DNA of 64,000 nucleotides from BJHQ01 sp964654285 (GTDB lineage Bacteria; Planctomycetota; UBA11346), in contig CAZZJC010000015.1 in the NCBI GenBank assembly GCA_964654285.1, positions 28,379 through 92,378 of the forward strand. The letters are read 5' to 3'. Of this stretch, positions 25,210 to 34,415 are shown one piece after another. How positions within the stretch are numbered: the first letter of the stretch is position 1; every line of letters begins with the position of its first letter. Under the pieces are notes generated by a model, which made no database searches, was not told the DNA's origin, and saw only the letters and a list, made by a program, of their open reading frames with translations. The position numbers and the translations under genes were made by a program.

Positions 25210-26763
25210 ATGGATCGCCGCCGCCCTTCCCTGACCAATGCCCTCAACGACCTGCGCGCCCAGCAGCGGGCGGAACTCGCCTACGGCAGTTACCGAGCGA
25301 TCGAAGACCGCGAACGCCGAACACCGGCGCCGGATGCCTCCGGCGACTGGCACGCCGACAAGCGCAGCCGCGACCAGGCCCGCACCGATTCCCGCGACGC
25401 GGAACGCAACGGCGCGATCTACACCGGCCCGCTCACGGTCTTCTGCAACTTCGTCCTCGCCGACGGCACCTGGCCCCGGCCCCTGGCGGTCGGTCTCGAT
25501 CAGGACCAGGCGCAGGAACTCGCCCGCGCCTGGCAGACCGATGCCGCCGGCACCATGTTCGACGCCAAGATGCGCGACAGCCTGGGCGAGCAGCTCCGCC
25601 TCTGGCTGCGTTCGTACCTGCGCGACGGCGACGTGGCCGCCGTCCACAACGGCCTCGGCGCGATCCAGGTGGTCGAAGCCGATCGCATCGTCGATCCCAT
25701 CGCCGCCCGCATCACCCCTGGCATCCGCCTGAAGGACGGCGTCGAACGCTCGCCCCAGGGCGCGCACCTCGCGTACTGGATCGCCGACTACGACAGCCTC
25801 GGCCGCCTGAACCGGGCGCACGCCAAGCGGTACACCGCCGACCAGGTCACCTTCGCCGCCCACCGCGACCGCGACTCGCAGGTGCGCGGCATGCCGGTGC
25901 AGATCGCCGGCCTCGATGACCTGTACCGGCTCGACTCGCTCAACGACGCCGAGATCCGCAGCGCCGAAGCCGCCTCGCTGCCCCTGGCCTTCCTCAAGCC
26001 CGACCAGACCGCCACCACCGGCGGCAAGCCCGCGCTGGTGATGACCGAGGCCGCCGCCTTGGTCACCCTGCCCAAGGGCCACGACGCGATCCCGACCAAG
26101 TTCGACCGCCCCAACCTCGACGTGGTCGCCTTCACCCGGCAGCAACTGCGCGTGCTGTTCATGGTCCTCGGCCTGCCGCTCGAACTCCTGATGCAGGATC
26201 TCGGCACCCTGAACTACGCCGCCTCGCGCAGCCTCCGCAACCTGGCGGAAGACGCTCTCGGTGCCTGGCGTCGCCGCGTCCTGCACCCGCTGCTCAACCG
26301 CATGTGGGCGGAATGGTGCGTCGCGCGCGGCCTCGCTGCAGACGCCGTCCCGGCGGTGCAGTGGCAGTGGCCTCGCCTGTCGATCCACGACCGCAACAAG
26401 GAAACCGACGCCGACGCGACCGAACTCAAGAACGGCACCGCCAGCCTGCGTCGGATCGTCGGTCCCGACCGCCTGGTCATCCTGCAGGAACTGGCAGAGG
26501 AATCCGTCGAACGCGACCGCCTCCAGATCGCCCGCATCGTCGCGGCGCAGGCCGCCATCGATGCGGCCAACCGCGCGTCTCCGGCCCTCAAGCTGCACTG
26601 GTCCCACATCATCGCCCCGGTCAGCGGCAACGCCGGTCTGCCCACGGGAACCCCGGCGCCGTCGTCCGCCCCCGTCGATCCTGCGACGGATCCCGAAACC
26701 GACCCGACGATCGATCCCAACGCCCCGGACCCTCAAGCCACGCCCAGCGACGCCACCTCCTGA
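25210..26763 (+). CDS. Portal protein, lambda GpB family
   Basis: 517 residues, normal length for the family. Characteristic stretches are FVLADGTWPRPLAVGLDQDQ, GAIQVVEADRIVDP and RVLFMVLGLPLELLMQDLGT before LNYAASRSLRNLAEDA. Forms the dodecameric portal ring through which DNA enters. Its TGA stop is the first three bases of palindrome copy 2. Confidence 0.87.
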   Translation: MDRRRPSLTNALNDLRAQQRAELAYGSYRAIEDRERRTPAPDASGDWHADKRSRDQARTDSRDAERNGAIYTGPLTVFCNFVLADGTWPRPLAVGLDQDQAQELARAWQTDAAGTMFDAKMRDSLGEQLRLWLRSYLRDGDVAAVHNGLGAIQVVEADRIVDPIAARITPGIRLKDGVERSPQGAHLAYWIADYDSLGRLNRAHAKRYTADQVTFAAHRDRDSQVRGMPVQIAGLDDLYRLDSLNDAEIRSAEAASLPLAFLKPDQTATTGGKPALVMTEAAALVTLPKGHDAIPTKFDRPNLDVVAFTRQQLRVLFMVLGLPLELLMQDLGTLNYAASRSLRNLAEDALGAWRRRVLHPLLNRMWAEWCVARGLAADAVPAVQWQWPRLSIHDRNKETDADATELKNGTASLRRIVGPDRLVILQELAEESVERDRLQIARIVAAQAAIDAANRASPALKLHWSHIIAPVSGNAGLPTGTPAPSSAPVDPATDPETDPTIDPNAPDPQATPSDATS

Positions 26764-26779
26764 CGCGAAATTCGCGTCA
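26761..26779. promoter_or_regulatory. 19-bp palindrome, copy 2
   Basis: TGACGCGAA-A-TTCGCGTCA. The same arms as copy 1 with the central base changed. It begins with the portal stop codon and lies 42 bp before the protease-scaffold start, the same distance as copy 1 to gpW. Confidence 0.7.
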
Positions 26780-26821
26780 CCTCCTTTGCCATCCCCACCG
26801 CCCACCGCTACGACCCCCGCC

Positions 26822-27853
26822 ATGCCCGACCCAGCCCACATCGACACCGCGCCCCGCCCGCTCCTGGCCCGCCTGCTCGCGCCGGCTGCGATCCCGGTCC
26901 AGCGGGAAGGCACGGCGACACGCTGGTCGCTCTACTCCGGTGCGCTGGTCCAGACCGCGATCTACGGCGTCAACAAGGGTCAGCTCATCAACCTGATCAT
27001 CGATCTCGGAACCCTGGAAGCCCCGGCCAAGATCCCCGCCCTGGCCAGCCACATCGCCGTGCCGACCGCCGTGCTGGGCGATTGGACGAAGATGTCCAAG
27101 GGCGCAGATGGCCTGACCGCCGATTTCACGCCGATGCAGATCCCGGCCGAGGCCGCCGACCTGTTCAACAGCGCCCGCGCCATCGCCGCCCTGCTCGCGG
27201 CCAAGATCCCGCTCCAGGCCAGCGTCGGCGTCGAACCGGGTCCGGGCGGCGAATACGTCCGCCTGTCTGCCGTGACCACCATCAACGGCCAGACCATCGA
27301 CCCGACCAAGCTGGCCGACCCGGTCTACGTCCTGCGCAAGGGCCAGCTCAAAGAGGCCAGCGTCGTCCTCTTCGGCGCCGATTCCCAGACCGGCCCGCAC
27401 CTCGCCAGCCTCGCCCACCTCGCCGCTCCCCTCATTCCAACCCCTTCCCCGGAGTCCTCCATGGAACGTCTCAAAGCCCTGCTCACGAAGCACCCCGACC
27501 ACGCCGCCCTCGTCGCCCAGCGCGTCGCCGCCGGCGACGATGACCTGGCCGTGTCCGCCGCCGTCCACACCGCCCAGCTCGCCGCCGTGACCGGCGAAGT
27601 CGCCACCCTGAAGACCAGCCTGACCACGATCACCACCGAGCGCGACGCCCTCAAGACCGAAAATGCCAAGCTCAAGGCCGACCTGGCCAAGAAGCCCGGC
27701 GAAAAGCAGGTGCCCGCCGCCGGCGAAGGCGACGACACCGCGCCGACCACCCTGGCCGCCGCCCTGGCCAAGCACAGCGCCGAACTCAAGGGCAAGCCGA
27801 TGGAGCACCGCGTCGCGTTCCTCCGCCAAGCCTACCCCGACCTCAAGGCCTGA
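26822..27853 (+). CDS. Prohead protease-scaffold protein
   Basis: 343 residues from ATG 26822; the longer open frame upstream is a shadow of the portal gene. The N-terminal ~190 residues look like a phage prohead protease (LYSGALVQTAIYGVNKGQLI; KIPLQASVGVEPGP; VLRKGQLKEASVVLFGAD). From about residue 225 it becomes a charged coiled coil (LKTENAKLKADLAKK), the scaffold part. Catalytic residues cannot be fixed by eye. Context before decoration and capsid genes supports the call. Confidence 0.68.
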   Translation: MPDPAHIDTAPRPLLARLLAPAAIPVQREGTATRWSLYSGALVQTAIYGVNKGQLINLIIDLGTLEAPAKIPALASHIAVPTAVLGDWTKMSKGADGLTADFTPMQIPAEAADLFNSARAIAALLAAKIPLQASVGVEPGPGGEYVRLSAVTTINGQTIDPTKLADPVYVLRKGQLKEASVVLFGADSQTGPHLASLAHLAAPLIPTPSPESSMERLKALLTKHPDHAALVAQRVAAGDDDLAVSAAVHTAQLAAVTGEVATLKTSLTTITTERDALKTENAKLKADLAKKPGEKQVPAAGEGDDTAPTTLAAALAKHSAELKGKPMEHRVAFLRQAYPDLKA

Positions 27854-27916
27854 GCCATCTCGCCGCCCCTGCCCCAACCCGCCCCCGCCACCACACCCTG
27901 ACCCCCTGAGCCTCCC

Positions 27917-28303
27917 ATGCAGACCGACAACCCCACCCTCCCCGCAGCCGCCGCGACCGCCGACACCGAGCCCTACCTGCTCGTCAAGTTGGCGGCCGGC
28001 AAGTACGCCGTCGCCGGCGCGACCGACCTGGCCCTGGGTTCGACCCAGCGCCGGGTCAAGGCCGACGAAACCGTCGCGCCCCGCCGGCCCAGCGCCGGCA
28101 CGATGCGCCTGACCGCCTCGGGCGCAGTCACCGTCGCCACCGAGGTCGTCCAGGACGCCGGCGGCAAGATCAAGTCCCGCCCGGCGGCCGGTGGCGGCAC
28201 GGCCATCCTGGTCGGCGTGGCCCTGGAAGCCGCGACCGCCGATGGCGACGTGATCGACGTCGAGCCCCGTGGCTTCGGCACGGTCGTGACCATCCCGGCC
28301 TGA
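27917..28303 (+). CDS. Head decoration protein
   Basis: 128 residues, beta-rich and Ala/Gly-rich, with a plain N-terminal arm. Lies between protease-scaffold and major capsid, the position of lambda gpD and similar cement proteins. Sequence such as KSRPAAGGGTAILVGVALEA fits capsid-cement families. Confidence 0.6.
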   Translation: MQTDNPTLPAAAATADTEPYLLVKLAAGKYAVAGATDLALGSTQRRVKADETVAPRRPSAGTMRLTASGAVTVATEVVQDAGGKIKSRPAAGGGTAILVGVALEAATADGDVIDVEPRGFGTVVTIPA

Positions 28304-28342
28304 TCCCAACCACCCCCACACCCATCCTGACGGAACCCTCCC

Positions 28343-29377
28343 ATGACCATCATCGACAGCCGCACCAGCCGACCCCTTCCCGACGTCGGCCTGGTTCTCG
28401 CCACCTCCCCCAACCTGCTGAAAGGTCTGATCGCCCACCTCCTCCTGCCGGCCTTCCCGGTCGACGTGGCGGAAGGCGCGATCCCGTTCAACACCTACGA
28501 CCGCCGCGTGGTCAGCGTCCTGCGTGCGCCGGATGGCTCGGTTTCCCGCATCTCGACCGAGGTCAAGGGTGACAAGTTCTCCTGCAAGGAAGGCGCGCTC
28601 GAAGCGCCCCTGTACGACGGCGACATCCGCGTCTATGGCGATCGCAACCGCGCCGAGATGCACAAGGCCAAGCAGGTCGCCGGCAGCCTGCTCATCGCCC
28701 GCGAGGTCGCCGCCGCGACCTTGCTGTTCGACACGGCGATCTTCGCCGACACCAACAAGAACCGGGTGACCATCGCCGGCGGCAAGGAATGGGACGCGGC
28801 GGCCGACGCCGGCAAGCCGCTCGATGACCTGACCAAGGCTCTCGGCTTCCTCATCGATCGCGGCTACGATCCGTCGCAACTCACCCTGATCCTGCCCAGC
28901 AAGGCCCAGCGGGCGCTGTCCGCCAACGCCCAGTTCAAGGCCCGCACCATCGCCACCCCGGCCTACGCCCAGCTCGGCGCCGCCGCCCTGCCCGCGATCG
29001 TGCCGGAATCCGTGATCGCCGCCGTGCTCGGCATCAAGGAAGTCATCCTCGCGCGCGGCACCAAGGACGTGGCCAAGAAGGGCCAGGCCGCGAGCTACAG
29101 CCCGATCTGGGATCCCGAGATGTGCATGCTCGCCTACCTCGGCAGCAACGCCGAGGACGACGCCGGCCTGGGCCACACCTTCACCACCACCCAGGGCCTC
29201 GATCTCAGCGCGCTCAACCAGGCCACCGACCTGCCCAGCGACCCCGCCCTGTACTTCAAGGTCGACGCCTACCGCGAAGAGAAGCTCACCGCCGACATCA
29301 TCCGCGCCCGCGACTGCCTCGACATGAAGCTGACCAACACCGACGCGGCCGTTTTGATCTCGAACATCCTGGCGTGA
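28343..29377 (+). CDS. Major capsid protein
   Basis: 344 residues. Identified by position after decoration and by lambda gpE/DUF-type features: LLPAFPVDVAEGAIPFNTYD, the LLFDTAIFADTNKN segment, LDDLTKALGFLIDRGYDPSQ and a C-terminal half rich in beta strands. Builds the icosahedral shell. Followed by a stable hairpin (29386-29410). Confidence 0.75.
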   Translation: MTIIDSRTSRPLPDVGLVLATSPNLLKGLIAHLLLPAFPVDVAEGAIPFNTYDRRVVSVLRAPDGSVSRISTEVKGDKFSCKEGALEAPLYDGDIRVYGDRNRAEMHKAKQVAGSLLIAREVAAATLLFDTAIFADTNKNRVTIAGGKEWDAAADAGKPLDDLTKALGFLIDRGYDPSQLTLILPSKAQRALSANAQFKARTIATPAYAQLGAAALPAIVPESVIAAVLGIKEVILARGTKDVAKKGQAASYSPIWDPEMCMLAYLGSNAEDDAGLGHTFTTTQGLDLSALNQATDLPSDPALYFKVDAYREEKLTADIIRARDCLDMKLTNTDAAVLISNILA

Positions 29378-29385
29378 TCGCCTCT

Positions 29386-29410
29386 GCCGGTGCTGCCCAC
29401 GGGCACCGGC
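29386..29410. terminator. Hairpin after major capsid gene
   Basis: GCCGGTGC pairs with GCACCGGC across a 9-nt loop, 8 bp beyond the capsid stop. CCTTCCT rather than a U-tract follows. Could be a weak terminator or an mRNA 3'-end stabiliser for the abundant capsid message. Confidence 0.4.
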
Positions 29411-29525
29411 CCTTCCTGCGGGAGGGGAGGCAAAGTGCCTCGCTGGCTTCATGCGCCTGCAATGACGGTGCGATTCCGTCCCCCGCGTCCAGTTTCGCTC
29501 CACGCCCACCGCCAAGGACCCACCG

Positions 29526-29912
29526 ATGGACGTACCTCCCAGCATCCTGTTCGGCGGCATCGCCGTGGGATTCGGCGCCTGCGGCGTCGCCCTGCGCCTG
29601 ATCTACACCACCCTGGCCGCCAGCCTGAGCGAGCGCATCAACGCTCTGGAAAAGGCGCTGAGTTCAGCCCAACGCGAGATCCATGAGCTGCGCCAGTTCG
29701 AGCGCGACACCATCATGGGTCTGCTCGTCGAGAGCAACGGCTGCATCCAGGACTGCCACAAGGCCAACCGCAAGGCCAATCGCCTGATTGAGATCCTGCG
29801 CCACAAGTACGGCGACAGCATCCTGGTAGCGATCGAGGACGCGAAGAAGCAGGCTGAGGCCGAGCAGGCCCAGACCGATACCATCACCCGCAAGAATCGC
29901 GACCACGGATGA
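29526..29912 (+). CDS. Membrane-anchored coiled-coil protein, lysis candidate
   Basis: 128 residues. One N-terminal membrane segment (ILFGGIAVGFGACGVALRLI, about 6-25) followed by a long helical coiled coil (LSERINALEKALSSAQREIH). This topology occurs in holin- or inner-membrane-spanin-like proteins. It overlaps the candidate u-spanin by 4 bp, so a role in lysis is likely but not proven. Confidence 0.5.
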   Translation: MDVPPSILFGGIAVGFGACGVALRLIYTTLAASLSERINALEKALSSAQREIHELRQFERDTIMGLLVESNGCIQDCHKANRKANRLIEILRHKYGDSILVAIEDAKKQAEAEQAQTDTITRKNRDHG

Positions 29913-30382
29913 GCGCCTCGGACGACCATCGATCCCGCGACGTACTCGTCTGGTTCATCCTGGCGATCGGAGTCCTTATCGCGGTACAGATCCTGGCCGG
30001 CTGCACCGAGCGCAAAGCCGAGACCCGCGAGAAGACCACGACCACCAAGGATGTGGTCCAGTTCAAGGCGACCATCCCCTTCCCGACCGGCGAAGGGATC
30101 AAGCTCCTGCCGATCTCGGGCACCCTGACCGCCACCGGCAGCGAGGTCGCGGAATCGACCGCCCACAGCGAGACCCGCACCGCCCCCGACACCGAGGCCC
30201 TGGTCGCCGCCCTCGGCCAGGTGGTCGATCGCATCGCCCCCGCCATCGCCGCCACCGCCACGCCCTGGGCGACGATCCTGGGCGGTGTCGGCGCCGCCGC
30301 GACCACCGCCGCGACCGGCTACCTGGCGTTGAAGAAGCGCGACCAGATCCGCGAGACGGCCCCGCGCGCCAAGCAGGCCTGA
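29909..30382 (+). CDS. Candidate unimolecular spanin (lipoprotein with C-terminal membrane segment)
   Basis: 157 residues. A hydrophobic leader ends in a lipobox LAGC with Cys32 as lipidation site. A soluble periplasm-sized stretch of about 80 residues follows, then a C-terminal membrane segment (about 118-137, WATILGGVGAAATTAATGYL) with a positive tail (KKRDQIRE). A lipoprotein N-terminus plus a C-terminal transmembrane segment is the defining layout of u-spanins such as T1 gp11. Coupled to the gene before it. Confidence 0.55.
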   Translation: MSASDDHRSRDVLVWFILAIGVLIAVQILAGCTERKAETREKTTTTKDVVQFKATIPFPTGEGIKLLPISGTLTATGSEVAESTAHSETRTAPDTEALVAALGQVVDRIAPAIAATATPWATILGGVGAAATTAATGYLALKKRDQIRETAPRAKQA

Positions 30383-30384
30383 CC

Positions 30385-31164
30385 ATGCGCTCCCTGCGCC
30401 TGCTCGTCCCCCGGCGCTCCCTGCACTGGCCCGGCTCGCCGCTGCCGCGCCTGGATCCATTCGGCCTCGCTCCGGCCCCGGTCGATCCCGGCACCGTGCT
30501 CGTCGGCCATCGCCATCCGGCCAGCCAGATCGACTACACCACCCCCACCCATCCCGATTTCGCCACCGTGGCCAACGCACTCGACTACCTGTTCTTCGTC
30601 GCGATGACGGCATCACTGTCAGGCGGCGGCACCGCCGAGCGCGGGCAGTCGATCGCCAGCGTGAACCTGGCCTGGTCGATCTCGAAGGCGATCTCTGCCC
30701 AGCATCTCAGCGGTCCCGGCGTCGCGACCCCGGCGCTGGGCGATCGCGCGGCCATCGCCGCCGGTCCGTTCACCACGGACACGACCTGGTCGCTCACCGC
30801 TACCAGCCTGGATGGCAACGAGGTCACAACCGCGACCACGACGCAGCGCTTCCTCTCGCGCAGGCACTGGGGTACGGCCTCGGCCGAGACCCTCGACGAT
30901 ACTGATCTGCTCGCCCTGCTCTCGGGCGAACTCGCCACCGCCCGGCAGCAGACCCGCGCCTTCACGGCCGCCGATGAGTACATCTGGTTCGCCTGGCCGG
31001 CGGAATTCGGTGCGCCTGAATTCTGGGTCGGCGGCCTGCGCAGTTCCGGCTGGATCGAGACCGTCCGCAGCCACACGAATCAGTACGGCCACGCCCGTAG
31101 CTACCGGCTCTATCGCAGCCAATTCAGGCAGCACGGCAGCAACATCGGCGTGGAGGTGCGCTGA
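30385..31164 (+). CDS. Phage virion-associated protein, unassigned
   Basis: 259 residues without signal peptide. Ser/Thr-rich beta-type sequence (TWSLTATSLDGNEVTTATTT) and an aromatic C-terminal part (YIWFAWPAEFGAPEFWVGGL) suggest an appendage or baseplate-type structural protein. It is the first of a run of tail-appendage genes to 34098. No family recognised. Confidence 0.5.
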   Translation: MRSLRLLVPRRSLHWPGSPLPRLDPFGLAPAPVDPGTVLVGHRHPASQIDYTTPTHPDFATVANALDYLFFVAMTASLSGGGTAERGQSIASVNLAWSISKAISAQHLSGPGVATPALGDRAAIAAGPFTTDTTWSLTATSLDGNEVTTATTTQRFLSRRHWGTASAETLDDTDLLALLSGELATARQQTRAFTAADEYIWFAWPAEFGAPEFWVGGLRSSGWIETVRSHTNQYGHARSYRLYRSQFRQHGSNIGVEVR

Positions 31165-31604
31165 TGCCCAATAACCCCGGCACCCTGGTCACGGAACCGG
31201 TGCGGCCCTGGAATGCGGCCGACACCTATCCCGTCGCCTACGCCAACGAAATCGCCGGCGGCCACCACCAGGTCGCCACCCTGGCCGCCCGCGACGCCAT
31301 CCCCGCCGACCGCCTGGTCGACGGCATGCTGGTCTCGGTCCTCTCCCAGGGGATCACCTGGCAACGCCGCTCCGGCGCATGGGTCGAGTTCTCGCGCGGC
31401 ACGGCCGCCTTCACCTACCGCCACACCCAGTCGATCGCTGCCGCGACCTGGACCATCCCGCACGAACTCGGCCGCCGGCCGGGCGGCATCACGGTGCAGG
31501 ACTTCAGCGGCAACACCCTGCGCGGGGCGGTTTCCTATCCAGACGACAACTCCGTCGTGCTCACGTTCTCCACCGCCGTCGCCGGCCTCGCCGTCCTCTC
31601 GTAA
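31164..31604 (+). CDS. Appendage protein, possible tail-fibre component
   Basis: 146 residues. The C-terminal half (HELGRRPGGITVQDFSGNTL, then VSYPDDNSVVLTFS) matches a small beta-sandwich seen at the ends of phage fibre proteins. A related pattern (TFNYDHNWGTRDVLVEVYEN) occurs at the end of the next gene. Start overlaps the previous stop by one base. Confidence 0.55.
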   Translation: MPNNPGTLVTEPVRPWNAADTYPVAYANEIAGGHHQVATLAARDAIPADRLVDGMLVSVLSQGITWQRRSGAWVEFSRGTAAFTYRHTQSIAAATWTIPHELGRRPGGITVQDFSGNTLRGAVSYPDDNSVVLTFSTAVAGLAVLS

Positions 31605-31615
31605 GGAATCCCGCC

Positions 31616-32248
31616 ATGACCGAGAAAGTCCTCGTCGATCTCGACATGCAGTCGAACCAGATCGACGGCCTGCCCGCCCCGGTGAACACCGGCCACGCAG
31701 CGCGGAAGAGCTACGTCGACGCCCAGGTCGCGACCCGCATCGCCAGCAGCGAAAAGGGGGCGATCAACGGCGTCGCGACCCTGGACGCCTCGGGTCTGGT
31801 GCCGCAAGCCCAGTTGCCCGCGATCGCCATCACCGACACGTTCGTGGTAGCGAACCAGGCCGCGATGCTCGCCCTCACGGCGGAAAAGGGCGACGTCGCC
31901 ATCCGCACCGATGAGTCGAAGAGCTACATCCTGACCGCCTCGCCGGCCAGTACGCTGGCGAACTGGCAGGAAGTGCTCGCTCCTGGAGGGGCCTCGGTGC
32001 TGTCGGTCAACGGCCTGACCGGTGCGGTGGTGTTGTCCGTCGCCAGCACCATCGGCGACGGCACCACGACCACCTTCAACTACGACCACAACTGGGGCAC
32101 CCGCGACGTGCTGGTCGAGGTCTACGAAAACGGCGGCGACTACGCGACCGTCATCTGCGACGTGCAACGACCCAGCACCAACCGGGTCACCCTGGTCTTC
32201 AACAACCCGCCCGCCAGCAACGCCTACCGCGTTGTCCTGCGCCGCTGA
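31616..32248 (+). CDS. Tail-fibre-like protein
   Basis: 210 residues from ATG 31616 with GTAAGGAA upstream. The N-terminus (MQSNQIDGLPAPVNTGHAAR, then KSYVDAQV) is a standard fibre motif. Next comes LDASGLVPQAQLPA, also a fibre hallmark, then VLSVNGLTGAVVLS and a terminal beta-sandwich. Likely a receptor-binding appendage. Confidence 0.72.
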   Translation: MTEKVLVDLDMQSNQIDGLPAPVNTGHAARKSYVDAQVATRIASSEKGAINGVATLDASGLVPQAQLPAIAITDTFVVANQAAMLALTAEKGDVAIRTDESKSYILTASPASTLANWQEVLAPGGASVLSVNGLTGAVVLSVASTIGDGTTTTFNYDHNWGTRDVLVEVYENGGDYATVICDVQRPSTNRVTLVFNNPPASNAYRVVLRR

Positions 32249-32260
32249 ACCGGCCGCGCC

Positions 32261-32527
32261 ATGCCCCGCGAATTCCACAACGGTCTGATCCTTGTCCCGC
32301 GCCTGAGCGCCGGCGCGCCCACGTCGGGCACCTGGCCGAAGGGCGCGCTGATCTGCGACAGCGCCGGCGCCATCTTCAAATGCACCGCAGCCGGCACGCC
32401 CGGCACGTGGGTCGAGCTGGCCGCCGGCGGCGCGTCCTTCGACCCGGACAAGATCGCGGTCGACATCGAGGACGGCTCCGTCGTCTGCGATATCGACACC
32501 GGCACCGTCGTCGTGGATGGGGACTGA
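32261..32527 (+). CDS. Small appendage protein with one 36-residue repeat module
   Basis: 88 residues. The core GAPTSGTWPKGALICDSAG continuing to KCTAAGTPGTW is one copy of a module found twice more in the next gene. The C-terminus is acidic. Probably part of the fibre or its attachment. Confidence 0.55.
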   Translation: MPREFHNGLILVPRLSAGAPTSGTWPKGALICDSAGAIFKCTAAGTPGTWVELAAGGASFDPDKIAVDIEDGSVVCDIDTGTVVVDGD

Positions 32528-32529
32528 CC

Positions 32530-33582
32530 ATGGCCATCGCCTCCCACACCCGTGCGCCGAACCGCATCCCCAAGTACGACGCCAATAGCGGGCTGGTCAC
32601 CTCGGCCCTGGCCATCGTTCCCACCGGCACCACGGGCGCCCCTGCGTCGGGGACCTGGATCGCCGGAACCATCATCATCGATTCCGCCGGAGTCCTGTGG
32701 AAGTGCACCGCCAGCGGGACGCCGGGGACCTGGGTCACGTTGATCCCGTCGGATGCGGTGGTGTCCTCGCAGACCTACACCCCGCGTGGTACGGCTGGCG
32801 CGCCCACGTCAGGGACCTGGGCGGTGGGCGCCCTCGTCCTCGATTCCGCGAACGTCTTCTGGAAATGCACGGTGGCCGGGACTCCGGGCACCTGGGTCAA
32901 TATGCTGACCGGTGCCCAGGCTCCCTCCGCTCTCCCGGCTGGTACCTCGATGTTCCTCCCGCTGGTGTCCTCCGTTGCGGATACCTCGGGGAATGCGCGC
33001 ACCACCTCCGTCGTCGGGACGGCCAGCTATGGCGGCAGTCCCCCGTATGGGGCCGCCGCAGCCCACATCGCCTCGGCCTTCCAGGTTCTGATCTCGGAAT
33101 CGACGCTGTTCAACTGCGGCGCAGGTGACCTGACGGTTGCGTTCTGGATGAAGGGAACCCTTTCGGCCTCCTTCGTTGGAATCTTCTCCTGCGCCACGGA
33201 TGGGGGATGGCCGACCTGGAATATCTGCTGGGATGGTTCCGGCTCGCGGAATTGGGTCATTTACCCGGGAGGGGGATCTGGCGGCAGTCCGGTCTGGAAT
33301 TTTGGCAATGGGGGCCTGTCTGACGCCGACATGGGAGCCGGGTGGCATCACTACGCCTTCACCCGCCAGAGCACCGCCTTGAAATTCTGGCTGGATGGGG
33401 TCTTGAAGACCACGGTCACGACCGGGGGCGAGAACCTGAACCAGCAGGCCACGACCGGCCGCATCGGCTCGGCCCGGGGATCGTACACCGGCTGGTATCC
33501 CGACTGCTACCTGCAGCAGTTCATCTACGCCAAGACGACCGCGTTGTGGACGGCGGACTTCACCCCGCCCACCTACCTCTGA
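32530..33582 (+). CDS. Appendage protein with two repeat modules and a LamG-like domain
   Basis: 350 residues from ATG 32530. Two copies of the GAPxSGTW...DSAxVxWKCT..GTPGTW module lie in the first ~120 residues. The rest resembles a LamG/concanavalin-type jelly roll (LTVAFWMKGTLSASFVGIFS, WHHYAFTRQSTALKFWLDGV). Such domains bind glycans, so this is a candidate receptor-binding protein. Confidence 0.65.
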   Translation: MAIASHTRAPNRIPKYDANSGLVTSALAIVPTGTTGAPASGTWIAGTIIIDSAGVLWKCTASGTPGTWVTLIPSDAVVSSQTYTPRGTAGAPTSGTWAVGALVLDSANVFWKCTVAGTPGTWVNMLTGAQAPSALPAGTSMFLPLVSSVADTSGNARTTSVVGTASYGGSPPYGAAAAHIASAFQVLISESTLFNCGAGDLTVAFWMKGTLSASFVGIFSCATDGGWPTWNICWDGSGSRNWVIYPGGGSGGSPVWNFGNGGLSDADMGAGWHHYAFTRQSTALKFWLDGVLKTTVTTGGENLNQQATTGRIGSARGSYTGWYPDCYLQQFIYAKTTALWTADFTPPTYL

Positions 33583-33588
33583 GGCCCC

Positions 33589-34098
33589 ATGCGCTACGCC
33601 TTCACCCGATCCGGGCATCTCATCGGCCCCACGGAGAGCCAGGAGCAATCCACCGACGTCGTGCCGCCGGAACCTGGGATCGAGTTGTGGCCACGCTGGG
33701 ATGGCACCGTCTGGGCCCTGTCGCACCTCGCCTGGCTGGAACGCCAGGGTTGGCTCGCCAATGTCGCTGATCGCATCGCCGTCCTGTGGGCCGCCGCCGA
33801 CGCCTGGAACACCGCCGGCCTCGACGCCAACGACCGCGCTGCCCTGCTGTGGGCCACCGCGCCGCCGGTCTGGGCGCGGCTGTCCCCCGCCACCCAGGCC
33901 GACCTCCAGCGCTGGTATGCGTGGGGCGCGCAGGTCTGGGAGCAGTACTGGATCGGCAAGGCCCGCATCCAGGCCGACCTGCCTTTCACCCCCGACTTCC
34001 CGCCACTGCCCGACCGGGCCCGCATCACCGCCGTCCAGGCCGAGATCGCCGGCATCGCCGCCGCGCTCGCCCTGGCTTCGCCTGAAGGGGGTGCCTGA
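33589..34098 (+). CDS. Tail-fibre accessory protein
   Basis: 169 residues. Starts like fibre-assembly or fibre-tip proteins (MRYAFTRSGHLIGP), with a Trp-rich helical centre. Placed directly after the appendage genes and overlapping the next start by one base. Assembly chaperone is a guess from position. Confidence 0.45.
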   Translation: MRYAFTRSGHLIGPTESQEQSTDVVPPEPGIELWPRWDGTVWALSHLAWLERQGWLANVADRIAVLWAAADAWNTAGLDANDRAALLWATAPPVWARLSPATQADLQRWYAWGAQVWEQYWIGKARIQADLPFTPDFPPLPDRARITAVQAEIAGIAAALALASPEGGA

Positions 34099-34415
34099 TG
34101 GCCGATATCCCTACCGTCTACCTCGGCCAGGACTGGACGCTGCCGGTGCAGGTCCTGGAGAACGCCGCCGGCCAGCCGCTGACCGGCAAGACCGTCCAGG
34201 GCAGCATCTGCGACGCCGAGACCAAGGCCGTGCTCGCCGGCCCGGTCGTCTGCAATCCCTCGCACCCGCAGGCCGATCCCGCCAAGGGCATCGCCGCGCC
34301 GGTGATCCCGGCTGCTGATCAGACCTGGATCACCCCCGGCGTCGCGCTGCTCCAGATCACGGTCGACGGCGCCATCTGGTCCCGCGCCCTGATCCGCGTG
34401 GAGGCAGCGCCATGA
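34098..34415 (+). CDS. Small beta-rich virion protein
   Basis: 105 residues (DWTLPVQVLENAAGQPLTGK, then TPGVALLQITVDGAIWSRAL) resembling the small Ig-like or BppU-type domains next to appendage genes. ATGA overlap with the connector gene. Function unassigned. Confidence 0.5.
   Translation: MADIPTVYLGQDWTLPVQVLENAAGQPLTGKTVQGSICDAETKAVLAGPVVCNPSHPQADPAKGIAAPVIPAADQTWITPGVALLQITVDGAIWSRALIRVEAAP

Noticed and set aside
24913..26913. 666-codon reverse-strand open frame
   Set aside because: Antisense of gpW and portal. No domain pattern.
26777..29560. 927-codon reverse-strand open frame
   Set aside because: It is the antisense of protease, decoration and capsid genes, with Gly/Asp/Val-rich shadow composition typical of high-GC DNA.
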